A stretch of DNA of 64,000 bases from Hippophae tibetana (Eukaryota > Streptophyta > Magnoliopsida > Rosales > Elaeagnaceae). The stretch covers positions 82,073,816-82,137,815 of the forward strand of contig CM072801.1 of NCBI GenBank assembly GCA_037013495.1. Direction: 5' to 3'. The translations under genes and the position numbers were made by a program. Below are positions 39,121-51,465 of the stretch, one piece after another (the first letter of the stretch is position 1; the number at the start of each line of letters is the position of its first letter). The notes under the pieces are model-generated. The model ran no database searches. It was not told where the DNA came from and worked only from the letters and a program-made list of their open reading frames with translations.

Positions 39121-42100
39121 ATTAAATCTATATTCTTCCTAAAAAACTATGGGAGCAGAAAAAAGAAAGGGGCTAGTTTTCATAATTTCAAAAATAACAA
39201 AACATTAGATGAATCAGACTTCCAACATCAAATGACCATAACTTTTGACTGGGTATCGTAACGACTATTATAATATATCAAATCGGAGCTCGTCTCGATC
39301 CATACAATAATTGTTGGCCTCGGAATGGAACCTGATTTTTGTACCCAAATTCCATCGTTTACATAACTTATCGAGGGTTTGAAGATTTTGTCGTAAATTT
39401 GCGGTTTACTTACCTTCGATATGATTCAATAGATCTGTAAATGAGATATTGGATCCGACAAAGGTTTCTATATTTATTTGATCATTAAATCTGTATTCTT
39501 CCTAAAAAACTATGGGAGCAGAAAAAAGAAAGGGGTTAGTTTTCATAATTTCAAAAATAACAAAACATTTGATGAATAAGACTTCCAACATCAAATGACT
39601 GTAACTTTTGACTGGGGTATCGTAACGACTATTGAAATATATCAAAATCGGAGCTCGTCTCGATCCATACAATAATTGTTGGCCTAGCATTGGAACCTAA
39701 TTTCCGTACCCAAATTCCATCGTTTACATAACTTATCGAGGGTATGAAGATTTTGTCGTAAATTTCCAGTTTATTTACTTTCGATTTGAATCAATAGAGC
39801 TGTAAATGAGATATTGGATCCGACAAAGGTTTCTATATTTATTTGGTCATTAAATCTGTATTCTTCCTAAAAAACTATGGGAGCAGAAAAAAGAAAGGGG
39901 CTAGTTTTCATAATTTCAAAAATAACAAAACATTTGATGAATCAGACTTCCAACATCAAATGACCGTAACTTTTGACTGGGGTATCGTAACTACTATTGA
40001 AATATATCAAAATCGGAGCTCGTCTCGATCCATACAATAATTGTTGGCCTAGCATTGGAACCTAATTTCCGTACCCAAATTCCATCGTTTACATAACTTA
40101 TCGAGGGTTTGAAGATTTTGTCGTAAATTTCCAGTTTACTTACTTTCGATTTGAATCAATAGAGCTGTAAATGAGATATTGGATCCGACAAAGGTTTCTT
40201 TATTTATTTGGTCATTAAATCTGTATTCTTCCTAAAAACGTATGGGAGCAGAAAAAGAAAGAGGCTAGTTTTCATAATTTCAAAAATAACAAAACATTTG
40301 ATGAATCAGACTTCCAACATCAAATGACCATAACTTTTGACTAGGTTATCGTAACGACTATTATAATATATCAAATCGGAGCTCGTCTCGATCCATACAA
40401 TAATTGTTGGCCTAGCATTGGAACCTAATTTCCGTACCCAAATTCCATCGTTTACATAACTTATCGAGGGTTTGAAGATTTTGTCGTAAATTTCCAGTTT
40501 ACTTACTTTCGATTTGAATCAATAGAGCTGTAAATGAGATATTGGATCCGACAAAGGTTTCTTTATTTATTTGGTCATTAAATCTGTATTCTTCCTAAAA
40601 ACGTATGGGAGCAGAAAAAGAAAGAGGCTAGTTTTCATAATTTCAAAAATAACAAAACATTTGATGAATCAGACTTCCTACATCAAATGACCATAACTTT
40701 TGACTAGGGTATCGTAACGACTATTATAATATATCAAATCGGAGCTCGTCTCGATCCATACAATAATTGTTGGCCTAGCATTGGAACCTAATTTCCGTAC
40801 CCAAATTCCATCGTTTACATAACTTATCGAGGGTTTGAAGATTTTGTCGTAAATTTCCAGTTTACTTACTTTCGATTTGAATCAATAGAGCTGTAAATGA
40901 GATATTGGATCCGACAAAGGTTTCTTTATTTATTTGGTCATTAAATCTGTATTCTTCCTAAAAACGTATGGGAGCAGAAAAAGAAAGAGGCTAGTTTTCA
41001 TAATTTCAAAAATAACAAAACATTTGATGAATCAGACTTCCAACATCAAATGACCATAACTTTTGACTAGGGTATCGTAACGACTATTATAATATATCAA
41101 ATCGGAGCTCGTCTCGATCCATACAATAATTGTTGGCCTCAGAATGGAACCTGATTTCTGTACCCAAATTCCATCGTTTACATAACTTATCGAGGGTTTT
41201 AAGATTTTGTCGTAAATTTGCAGTTTACTTACCTTCGATATGATTCAATAGAGCTGTCAAAGAGATATTGGTTCCGACAAAGGTTTCTTTATTTATTTGG
41301 TCATTAAATCTGTATTCTTCCTAAAAAACTATGGGAGCAGAAAAAGAAAGGGGCTAGTTTTCATAATTTCAAAAATAACAAAACATTTAATGAATGAGAC
41401 TTCCAACATCAAATGACCATAACATTTGACTAGGGTATCGTAACGACTATTATAATATATCAAATCGGAGCTCGTCTCGATCCATACAATAATTTTGGCC
41501 TCAGAATAGAACCTGATTTCTGTACCCAAATTCCATCGTTTACATAACTTATCGAGGGTTTTAAGATTTTGTCGTAAATTTGCGGTTTACTTACCTTCGA
41601 TATGATTCAATATAGCTGTCAATGAGATATTGGTTCCGAAAAAGGTTTCTTTATTTATTTGGTCATTAACTCTGTATTTTTCCAAAAAAACTATGGGAGT
41701 AGAAAAAGAAAGGGGCAAGTTTTCAAAACTTCAAAAATACGAAAACATTTGATGAATCACACTTCCAACATCAAATGACCATAACTCTTAACTAGGGTAT
41801 CGTAACGATTATTATAATATATCAAAATCGGAGCTTGTCTCGATCCATACAATAATTGTTGGCCTAGCATTGGAACCTGATATCCGTACCCAAATTCCAT
41901 CGTTTACATAACTTATCGAGGGTTTGAAGATTTTGTCGTAAATTTCCGGTTTACTTACTTTCGATTTGAATCAATAGAGCTGTAAATGAGATATTGGATC
42001 CGACAAAGGTTTCTTTATTTATTTGGTCAATAAATCTGTATTCTTCCTAAAAAACTATGGGAGGAGAAAAAGAAAGGGGCTAGTTTTCATAATTTTAAAA

Positions 42101-43721
42101 ATAACAAAACATTTGTTGAATCAGATTTCCAACATCAAATGACCGTAACTTTTGACTCGGTAACGTAACGACTATTATAATATATCAAATCGGAGCTCGT
42201 CTCGATCCATACAATAATTGTTGGCCTTGGAATGGAACCTGATTTCTGTACCCAAATTCCATCGTTTACATAACTTATCGAGGGTTTGAAGATTTTGTCG
42301 TAAATTTGCGGTTTACTTACCTTCGATATGATTCAATAGATCTGTAAATGAGATATTGGATCCGACAAAGGTTTCTATATTTATTTGGTCATTAAATCTG
42401 TATTCTTCCTAAAAAACTATGGGAGCAGAAAAAGAAAGGGGCTAGTTTTCATAATTTCAAAAATAACAAAACATTTAATGAATGAGACTTCCAACATCAA
42501 ATGACCATAACATTTGACTAGGGTATCGTAACGACTATTATAATATATCAAATCAGAGCTCGTCTCGATCCATACAATAATTTTGGCCTCAGAATGGAAC
42601 CTGATTTCTGTACCCAAATTCCATCGTTTACATAACTTATCGAGGGTTTTAAGATTTTGTCATAAATTTGCGGTTTACTTACCTTCGATATGATTCAATA
42701 GATCTGTAAATGAGATATTGGATCCGACAAAGGTTTCTTTATTTATTTGGTCATTAAATCTGTATTCTTCCTAAAAAACTATGGGAGCAGAAAAAGAAAG
42801 GGGCTAGTTTTCATAATTTCAAAAATAAAAAAACATTTAATGAATGAGACTTCCAACATCAAATGACCATAACATTTGACTAGGGTATCGTAACGACTAT
42901 TATAATATATCAAATCGGAGCTCGTCTCGATCCATACAATAATTTTGGCCTCAGAATAGAACCTGATTTCTGTACCCAAATTCCATCGTTTACATAACTT
43001 ATCGAGGGTTTTAAGATTTTGTCGTAAATTTGCGGTTTACTTACCTTCGATATGATTCAATAGAGCTGTCAATGAGATATTGGTTCCGAAAAAGGTTTCT
43101 TTATTTATTTGGTCATTAACTCTGTATTTTTCCAAAAAAACTATGGGAGTAGAAAAAGAAAGGGGCAAGTTTTCAAAACTTCAAAAATACGAAAACATTT
43201 GATGAATCACACTTCCAACATCAAATGACCATAACTCTTAACTAGGGTATCGTAACGATTATTATAATATATCAAAATCGGAGCTTGTCTCGATCCATAC
43301 AATAATTGTTGGCCTAGCATTGGAACCTGATATCCGTACCCAAATTCCATCGTTTAAATAACTTATCGAGGGTTTGAAGATTTTGTCGTAAATTTCCGGT
43401 TTACTTACTTTCGATTTGAATCAATAGAGCTGTAAATGAGATATTGGATCCGACAAAGGTTTCTTTATTTATTTGGTCAATAAATCTGTATTCTTCCTAA
43501 AAAACTATGGGAGGAGAAAAAGAAAGGGGCTAGTTTTCATAATTTTAAAAATAACAAAACATTTGTTGAATCAGATTTCCAACATCAAATGACCATAACT
43601 TTTGACTCGGTAACGTAACGACTATTATAATATATCAAATCGGAGCTCGTCTCGATCCATACAATAATTGTTGGCCTTGGAATGGAACCTGATTTCTGTA
43701 CCCAAATTCCATCGTTTACAT
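39121..43721 (+). repeat. 13-mer higher-order repeat (copy 4, inside duplicate block)
   Basis: This corresponds to 27,140-31,740 in the second 11.98-kb block. It ends at the same gggtttgaag to gggttttaag switch, at about 43,735. Confidence 0.9.
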
Positions 43722-45754
43722 AACTTATCGAGGGTTTTAAGATTTTGTCGTAAATTTGCGGTTTACTTACCTTAGATATGATTCAATAGAGCTGTCAATA
43801 AGATATTGGTTCCGATAAAGGTTTCTTTATTTATTTGGTCAATAAATCTGTATTCTTCCTAAAAACGTATGGGAGCAGAAAAAGAAAGGGGCTAGTTTTC
43901 AAAACTTCAAAAATACGAAATCATTTGATGAATCAGACTTCCAACATCAAATGACCATAACTTTTAACTAGGGTATCGTAACGACTATTATAATATATCA
44001 AATCGGAGCTCGTCTCGATCCATACAATAATTGTTGGCCTTGGAATGGAACCTGATTTCTGTACCCAAATTCCATCGTTTACATAACTTATCGAGGGTTT
44101 GAAGATTTTGTCGTAAATTTGCGGTTTACTTACCTTCGATATGATTCAATAGATCTGTAAATGAGATATTGGATCCGACAAAGGTTTCTTTATTTATTTG
44201 GTCATTAAATCTGTATTCTTCCTAAAAACGTATGGGAGCAGAAAAAGAAAGGGGCTAGTTTTCATAATTTCAAAAATAACAAAACATTTGATGAATCAGA
44301 CTTCCAACATCAAATGACCATAACATTTGACTAGGGTATCGTAACGACTATTATAATATATCAAATCGGAGCTCGTCTCGATCCATACAATAATTTTGGC
44401 CTCAGAATAGAACCTGATTTCTGTACCCAAATTCCATCGTTTACATAACTTATCGAGGGTTTTAAGATTTTGTCGTAAATTTGCGGTTTACTTACCTTCG
44501 ATATGATTCAATAGAGCTGTCAATGAGATATTGGTTCCGAAAAAGGTTTCTTTATTTATTTGGTCATTAACTCTGTATTTTTCCAAAAAAACTATGGGAG
44601 TAGAAAAAGAAAGGGGCAAGTTTTCAAAACTTCAAAAATACGAAAACATTTGATGAATCACACTTCCAACATCAAATGACCATAACTCTTAACTAGGGTA
44701 TCGTAACGATTATTATAATATATCAAAATCGGAGCTTGTCTCGATCCATACAATAATTGTTGGCCTAGCATTGGAACCTGATATCCGTACCCAAATTCCA
44801 TCGTTTACATAACTTATCGAGGGTTTGAAGATTTTGTCGTAAATTTCCGGTTTACTTACTTTCGATTTGAATCAATAGAGCTGTAAATGAGATATTGGAT
44901 CCGACAAAGGTTTCTTTATTTATTTGGTCAATAAATCTGTATTCTTCCTAAAAAACTATGGGAGGAGAAAAAGAAAGGGGCTAGTTTTCATAATTTTAAA
45001 AATAACAAAACATTTGTTGAATCAGATTTCCAACATCAAATGACCATAACTTTTGACTCGGTAACGTAACGACTATTATAATATATCAAATCGGAGCTCG
45101 TCTCGATCCATACAATAATTGTTGGCCTTGGAATGGAACCTGATTTCTGTACCCAAATTCCATCGTTTACATAACTTATCGAGGGTTTTAAGATTTTGTC
45201 GTAAATTTGCGGTTTACTTACCTTAGATATGATTCAATAGAGCTGTCAATAAGATATTGGTTCCGATAAAGGTTTCTTTATTTATTTGGTCAATAAATCT
45301 GTATTCTTCCTAAAAACGTATGGGAGCAGAAAAAGAAAGGGGCTAGTTTTCAAAACTTCAAAAATACGAAATCATTTGATGAATCAGACTTCCAACATCA
45401 AATGACCATAACTTTTAACTAGGGTATCGTAACGACTATTATAATATATCAAATCGGAGCTCGTCTCGATCCATACAATAATTGTTGGCCTTGGAATGGA
45501 ACCTGATTTCTGTACCCAAATTCCATCGTTTACATAACTTATCGAGGGTTTGAAGATTTTGTCGTAAATTTGCGGTTTACTTACCTTCGATATGATTCAA
45601 TAGATCTGTAAATGAGATATTGGATCCGACAAAGGTTTCTATATTTATTTGGTCATTAAATCTGTATTCTTCCTAAAAAACTATGGGAGCAGAAAAAGAA
45701 AGGGGCTAGTTTTCATAATTTCAAAAATAACAAAACATTTAATGAATGAGACTT
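42853..45754 (+). repeat. Duplicated 1,451-bp 4-mer inside the second 33-mer block
   Basis: This is the counterpart of 30,872-33,773. The ttagatatg marker falls at 43,772 and 45,223, again 1,451 bp apart. The nested duplication therefore existed before the 11.98-kb block was copied. Confidence 0.85.
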
Positions 45755-45825
45755 CCAACATCAAATGACCATAACATTTGACTAGGGTATCGTAACGACT
45801 ATTATAATATATCAAATCGGAGCTA

Positions 45826-47831
45826 GTCTCGATCCATACAATAATTTTGGCCTCAGAATAGAACCTGATTTCTGTACCCAAATTCCATCGTTTACATAAC
45901 TTATCGAGGGTTTTAAGATTTTGTCGTAAATTTGCGGTTTACTTACCTTCGATATGATTCAATAGAGCTGTCAATGAGATATTGGTTCCGAAAAAGGTTT
46001 CTTTATTTATTTGGTCATTAACTCTGTATTTTTCCAAAAAAACTATGGGAGTAGAAAAAGAAAGGGGCAAGTTTTCAAAACTTCAAAAATACGAAAACAT
46101 TTGATGAATCACACTTCCAACATCAAATGACCATAACTCTTAACTAGGGTATCGTAACGATTATTATAATATATCAAAATCGGAGCTTGTCTCGATCCAT
46201 ACAATAATTGTTGGCCTAGCATTGGAACCTGATATCCGTACCCAAATTCCATCGTTTACATAACTTATCGAGGGTTTGAAGATTTTGTCGTAAATTTCCG
46301 GTTTACTTACTTTCGATTTGAATCAATAGAGCTGTAAATGAGATATTGGATCCGACAAAGGTTTCTTTATTTATTTGGTCAATAAATCTGTATTCTTCCT
46401 AAAAAACTATGGGAGGAGAAAAAGAAAGGGGCTAGTTTTCATAATTTTAAAAATAACAAAACATTTGTTGAATCAGATTTCCAACATCAAATGACCATAA
46501 CTTTTGACTCGGTAACGTAACGACTATTATAATATATCAAATCGGAGCTCGTCTCGATCCATACAATAATTGTTGGCCTTGGAATGGAACCTGATTTCTG
46601 TACCCAAATTCCATCGTTTACATAACTTATCGAGGGTTTGAAGATTTTGTCGTAAATTTGCGGTTTACTTACCTTCGATATGATTCAATAGATCTGTAAA
46701 TGAGATATTGGATCCGACAAAGGTTTCTATATTTATTTGATCATTAAATCTGTATTGTTCCTAAAAAACTATGGGAGCAGAAAAAAGAAAGGGGTTAGTT
46801 TTCATAATTTCAAAAATAACAAAACATTTGATGAATAAGACTTCCAACATCAAATGACTGTAACTTTTGACTGGGGTATCGTAACGAATATTGAAATATA
46901 TCAAAATCGGAGCTCGTCTCGATCCATACAATAATTGTTGGCCTAGCATTGGAACCTAATTTCCATACCCAAATTCCATCGTTTACATAACTTATCGAGG
47001 GTATTAAGATTTTGTCCTAAATTTCCAGTTTATTTACTTTCGATTTGAATCAATAGAGCTATAAATGAGATATTGGATCCGACAAAGGTTTCTATATTTA
47101 TTTGGTCATTAAATCTGTATTCTTCCTAAAAAACTATGGGAGCAGAAAAAAGAAAGGGGCTAGTTTTCATAATTTCAAAAATAACAAAACATTTGATGAA
47201 TCAGACTTCCAACATCAAATGACCGTAACTTTTGACTGAGGTATCGTAACGACTATTGAAATATATCAAAATCGGAGCTCGTCTCGATCCATACAATAAT
47301 TGTTGGCCTAGCATTGGAACCTAATTTCCGTACCCAAATTCCATCCTTTACATAACTTATCGAGGGTTTGAAGATTTTGTCGTAAATTTCCAGTTTACTT
47401 ACTTTCGATTTGAATCAATAGAGCTGTAAATGAGATATTGGATCCGACAAACATTTCTATATTTATTTGGTCATTAAATCTATATTCTTCCTAAAAAACT
47501 ATGGGAGCAGAAAAAAGAAAGGGGCTAGTTTTCATAATTTCAAAAATAACAAAACATTTGATGAATCAGACTTCCAACATCAAATGACCATAACTTTTGA
47601 CTGGGGTATCGTAACGACTATTGTAATATATCAAAATCGGAGCTCGTCTCGATCCATACAATAATTGTTGGCCTAGCATTGGAACCTGATATCCGTACCC
47701 AAATTCCATCGTTTACATAACTTATCAAGGGTTTGAAGATTTTGTGGTAAATTTGCGGTTTACTTACCTTCGATATGATTCAATAGATCTGTCAATGAGA
47801 TATACGTTCCGAAAAAGGTTTCTATATTTAT
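45826..47831 (+). repeat. Transition zone with diverged fragment of the 13-mer
   Basis: From 45,826 the ataattttggcctcagaatag, aactcttaactag and gactcggtaacg monomers continue. At about 46,680-47,450 the sequence matches the gaataagac and gggtatgaag part of the 13-mer (near 22,730-23,470). It carries private changes: gtattgttcc, gaatattg, ttccatacccaa, gtattaag, gtcctaaat, gctataaatg, gactgaggtatcg, ccatccttt and gacaaacatttc. It is more diverged than the four intact 13-mer copies are from each other. Confidence 0.78.
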
Positions 47832-50800
47832 TTGGTCATTAAATCTGTATTCTTCCTAAAAAACTATGGGAGCAGAAAAAAGAAAGGGGCTAGTTTTCAT
47901 AATTTCAAAAATAACAAAACATTTGATGAATCAGACTTCCAACATCAAATGACCATAACTTTTGACTGGGGTATCGTAACGACTATTGAAATATATCAAA
48001 ATCGGAGCTTGTCTCGATCCATACAATAATTGTTGGCCTAGCATTGGAACCTAATTTCCGTACCCAAATTCCATCGTTTACATAACTTATCGAGGGTTTG
48101 AAGATTTTGTCGTAAATTTCCAGTTTACTTACTTTCGATTTGAATCAATAGAGCTGTAAATGAGATATTGGATCCGACAAAGGTTTCTTTATTTATTTGG
48201 TCATTAAATCTGTATTCTTCCTAAAAAACTATGGGAGCAGAAAAAGAAAGGGGCTAGTTTTCATAATTTCAAAAATAACAAAACATTTGATGAATCAGAC
48301 TTCCAACATCAAATGACCATAACTTTTGACTGGGGTATTGTAACGACTATTATAATATATCAAATCGGAGCTCATCTCGATCCATACAATAATTGTTGGC
48401 CTCGGAATGGAACCTGATTTCTGTACCCAAATTCCATCGTTTACATAACTTATCGAGGGTTTTAAGATTTTGTCGTAAATTTGCGGTTTACTTACCTTCG
48501 ATATGATTCAATAGAGCTGTCAATGAGATATTGGTTCCGACAAAGGTTTCTTTATTTATTTGGTCATTAACTCTGTATTTTTTCTAAAAAACTATGGGAG
48601 TAGAAAAAGAAAGGGGCAAGTTTTCAAAACTTCAAAAATACGAAAACATTTGATGAATCAGACTTCCAACATCAAATGACCATAACTTTTAACTAGGGTA
48701 TCGTAACGATTATTATAATATATCAAAATCGGAGCTCGTCTCGATCCATACAATAATTGTTGGCCTAGCATTGGAACCTGATATCCGTACCCAAATTCCA
48801 TCGTTTACATAACTTATCGAGGGTTTGAAGATTTTGTAGTAAATTTCCGGTTTACTTACTTTCGATTTGAATCAATAGAGCTGTAAATGAGATATTGGAT
48901 CCGACAAAGGTTTCTTTATTTTTTTGGTCAATAAATCTGTATTCTTCCTAAAAAACTATGGGAGGAGAAAAAGAAAGGGGCTAGTTTTCATAATTTTAAA
49001 AATAACAAAACATTTGTTGAATCAGATTTCCAACATCAAATGACCATAACTTTTGACTCGGTAACGTAACGACTATTATAATATATCAAATCGGAGCTCG
49101 TCTCGATCCATACAATAATTGTTGGCCTTGGAATGGAACCTGCTTTCTGTACCCAAATTCCATCGTTTACATAACTTATCGAGGGTTTTAAGATTTTGTC
49201 GTAAATTTGCGGTTTACTTACCTTCGATATGATTCAATAGAGCTGTCAATGAGATATTGGTTCCGACAAAGGTTTCTTTATTTATTTGGTCATTAACTCT
49301 GTATTTTTCCTAAAAAACTATGGGAGTAGAAAAAGAAAGGGGCAAGTTTTCAAAACTTCAAAAATACGAAAACATTTGATGAATCAAACTTTCAACATCA
49401 AATGACCATAACTTTTAACTAGGGTATCGTAACGATTATTATAATATATCAAAATCGGAGCTCGTCTCGATCCATACAATAATTGTTGGCCTAGCATTGG
49501 AACCTGATATCCGTACCCAAATTCCATCGTTTACATAACTTATCGAGGGTTTGAAGATTTTGTCGTAAATTTGCGGTTTACTTACCTTCGATATGATTCA
49601 ATAGATCTGTCAATGAGATATTGGATCCGACAAAGGATTCTTTATTTATTTGGTCATTAAATCTGTATTCTTCCTAAAAACGTATGGGAGCAGAAAAAGA
49701 AAGGGGCTAGTTTTCATAAATTCAAAAATAACAAAACATTTGATGAATCAGACTTCCAACATCAAATGACTATAACTTTTGACTGGGGTATTGTAACGAC
49801 TATTATAATATATCAAATCGGAGCTCGTCTCGATCCATACAATAATTGTTGGCCTCGGAATGGAACCTGATTTCTGTACCCAAATTCCATCGTTTACATA
49901 ACTTATCGAGGGTTTTAAGATTTTGTCGTAAATTTGCGGTTTACTTACCTTCGATATGATTCAATAGAGCTGTCAATGAGATATTGGTTCCGACAAAGGT
50001 TTCTTTATTTATTTGGTCATTAACTCTGTATTTTTCCTAAAAAACTATGGGAGTAGAAAAAGAAAGGGGCAAGTTTTCAAAACTTCAAAAATACGAGAAC
50101 ATTTGATGAATCAGACTTCCAACATCAAATGACCATAACTTTTAACTAGGGTATCGTAACGATTATTATAATATATCAAAATCGGAGCTCGTCTCGATCC
50201 ATACAATAATTGTTGGCCTATCATTGGAACCTGATATCCGTACCCAAATTCCATCGTTTACATAACTTATCGAGGGTTTGAAGATTTTGTCGTAAATTTC
50301 CGGTTTACTTACTTTCGATTTGAATCAATAGAGCTGTAAATTAGATATTGGATCCGACAAAGGTTTCTTTATTTATTTGGTCATTAAATCTGTATTCTTC
50401 CTAAAAACGTATGGGAGCAGAAAAAGAAAGGGGCTAGTTTTCATAATTTCAAAAATAACAAAACATTTGATGAATCAGACTTCCAACATCAAATGACCAT
50501 AACTTTTGACTGGGTATTGTAACTACTATTATAATATATCAAATCGGAGCTCGTCTCGATCCATACAATAATTGTTGGCCTCCGAATGGAACCTGATATC
50601 CGTACCCAAATTCCATCGTTTACATAACTTATCGAGGGTTTGAAGATTTTGTCGTTAATTTCCGGTTTACTTACTTATGATTTGAATCAATAGAGCTGTA
50701 AATGCGATATTGGATCCGACAAAGGTTTCTTTATTTATTTGGTCAATAAATCTGTATTCTTCCTAAAAAAACTATGGGAGGAGAAAAAGAAAGGGGCTAG

Positions 50801-51465
50801 TTTTCATAATTTTAAAAATAACAAAACATTTGTTGAATCAGATTTCCAACATCAAATGACCATAACTTTTGACTCGGTAACGTAACGACTATTATAATAT
50901 ATCAAATCGGAGCTCGTCTCGATCCATACAATAATTGTTGGAGTTGGAATGGAACCTGATTTCTGTACCCAAATTCCATCGTTTACATAAATTATCGAGG
51001 GTTTTAAGATTTTGTCGTAAATTTGCGGTTTACTTACCTTCGATATGATTCAATAGAACTGTCAATGAGATATTGGTTCCGACAAAGGTTTCTTTATTTA
51101 TTTGGTCATTAACTCTGTATTTTTCCTAAAAAACTATGGGAGTAGAAAAAGAAAGGGGCAAGTTTTCAAAACTTCAAAAATACGAAAACATTTGATGAAT
51201 CAAACTTCCAACATCAAATGACCATAACTTTTGACTGGGGTATCGTAACGACTATTGTAATATATCAAAATCGGAGCTCGTCTCGATCCATACAATAATT
51301 GTTGGCCTAGCATTGGAACCTGATATCCGTACCCAAATTCTATCGTTTACATAACTTATCGAGGGTTTGAAGATTTTGTCGTAAATTTGCGGTTTACTTA
51401 CCTTCGATATGATTCAATAGATCTGTCAATGAGATATAGGTTCCGACAAAGGTTTCTATATTTAT
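47832..51465 (+). repeat. Ten monomers at the left edge of the 5-mer HOR domain
   Basis: The distance to the next in-phase 5-mer start (51,466) is 3,634 bp, twice 1,817. The component monomers are those of the 5-mer: gtattgtaacg, aacgattatt with gatatccg, gactcggtaacg, and gatatagg. Their order is less regular than further right. A conversion-like patch lies at about 51,233-51,262. Confidence 0.72.

Larger units (their letters stand above)
33845..45825 (+). repeat. Copy 2 of the 11.98-kb tandem segmental duplication
   Basis: This is a near-perfect second copy of 21,865-33,844. In the stretches I compared I noticed one change, an added A near 36,380 (atcaaaatcgg for atcaaatcgg), which makes this copy 11,981 bp. 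It ends where gctagtctcg at about 45,824 is followed by the aattttggcctcagaatag form, the natural continuation of the block. Such identity means a very recent duplication, ongoing homogenisation, or an assembly duplication. Confidence 0.92.
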
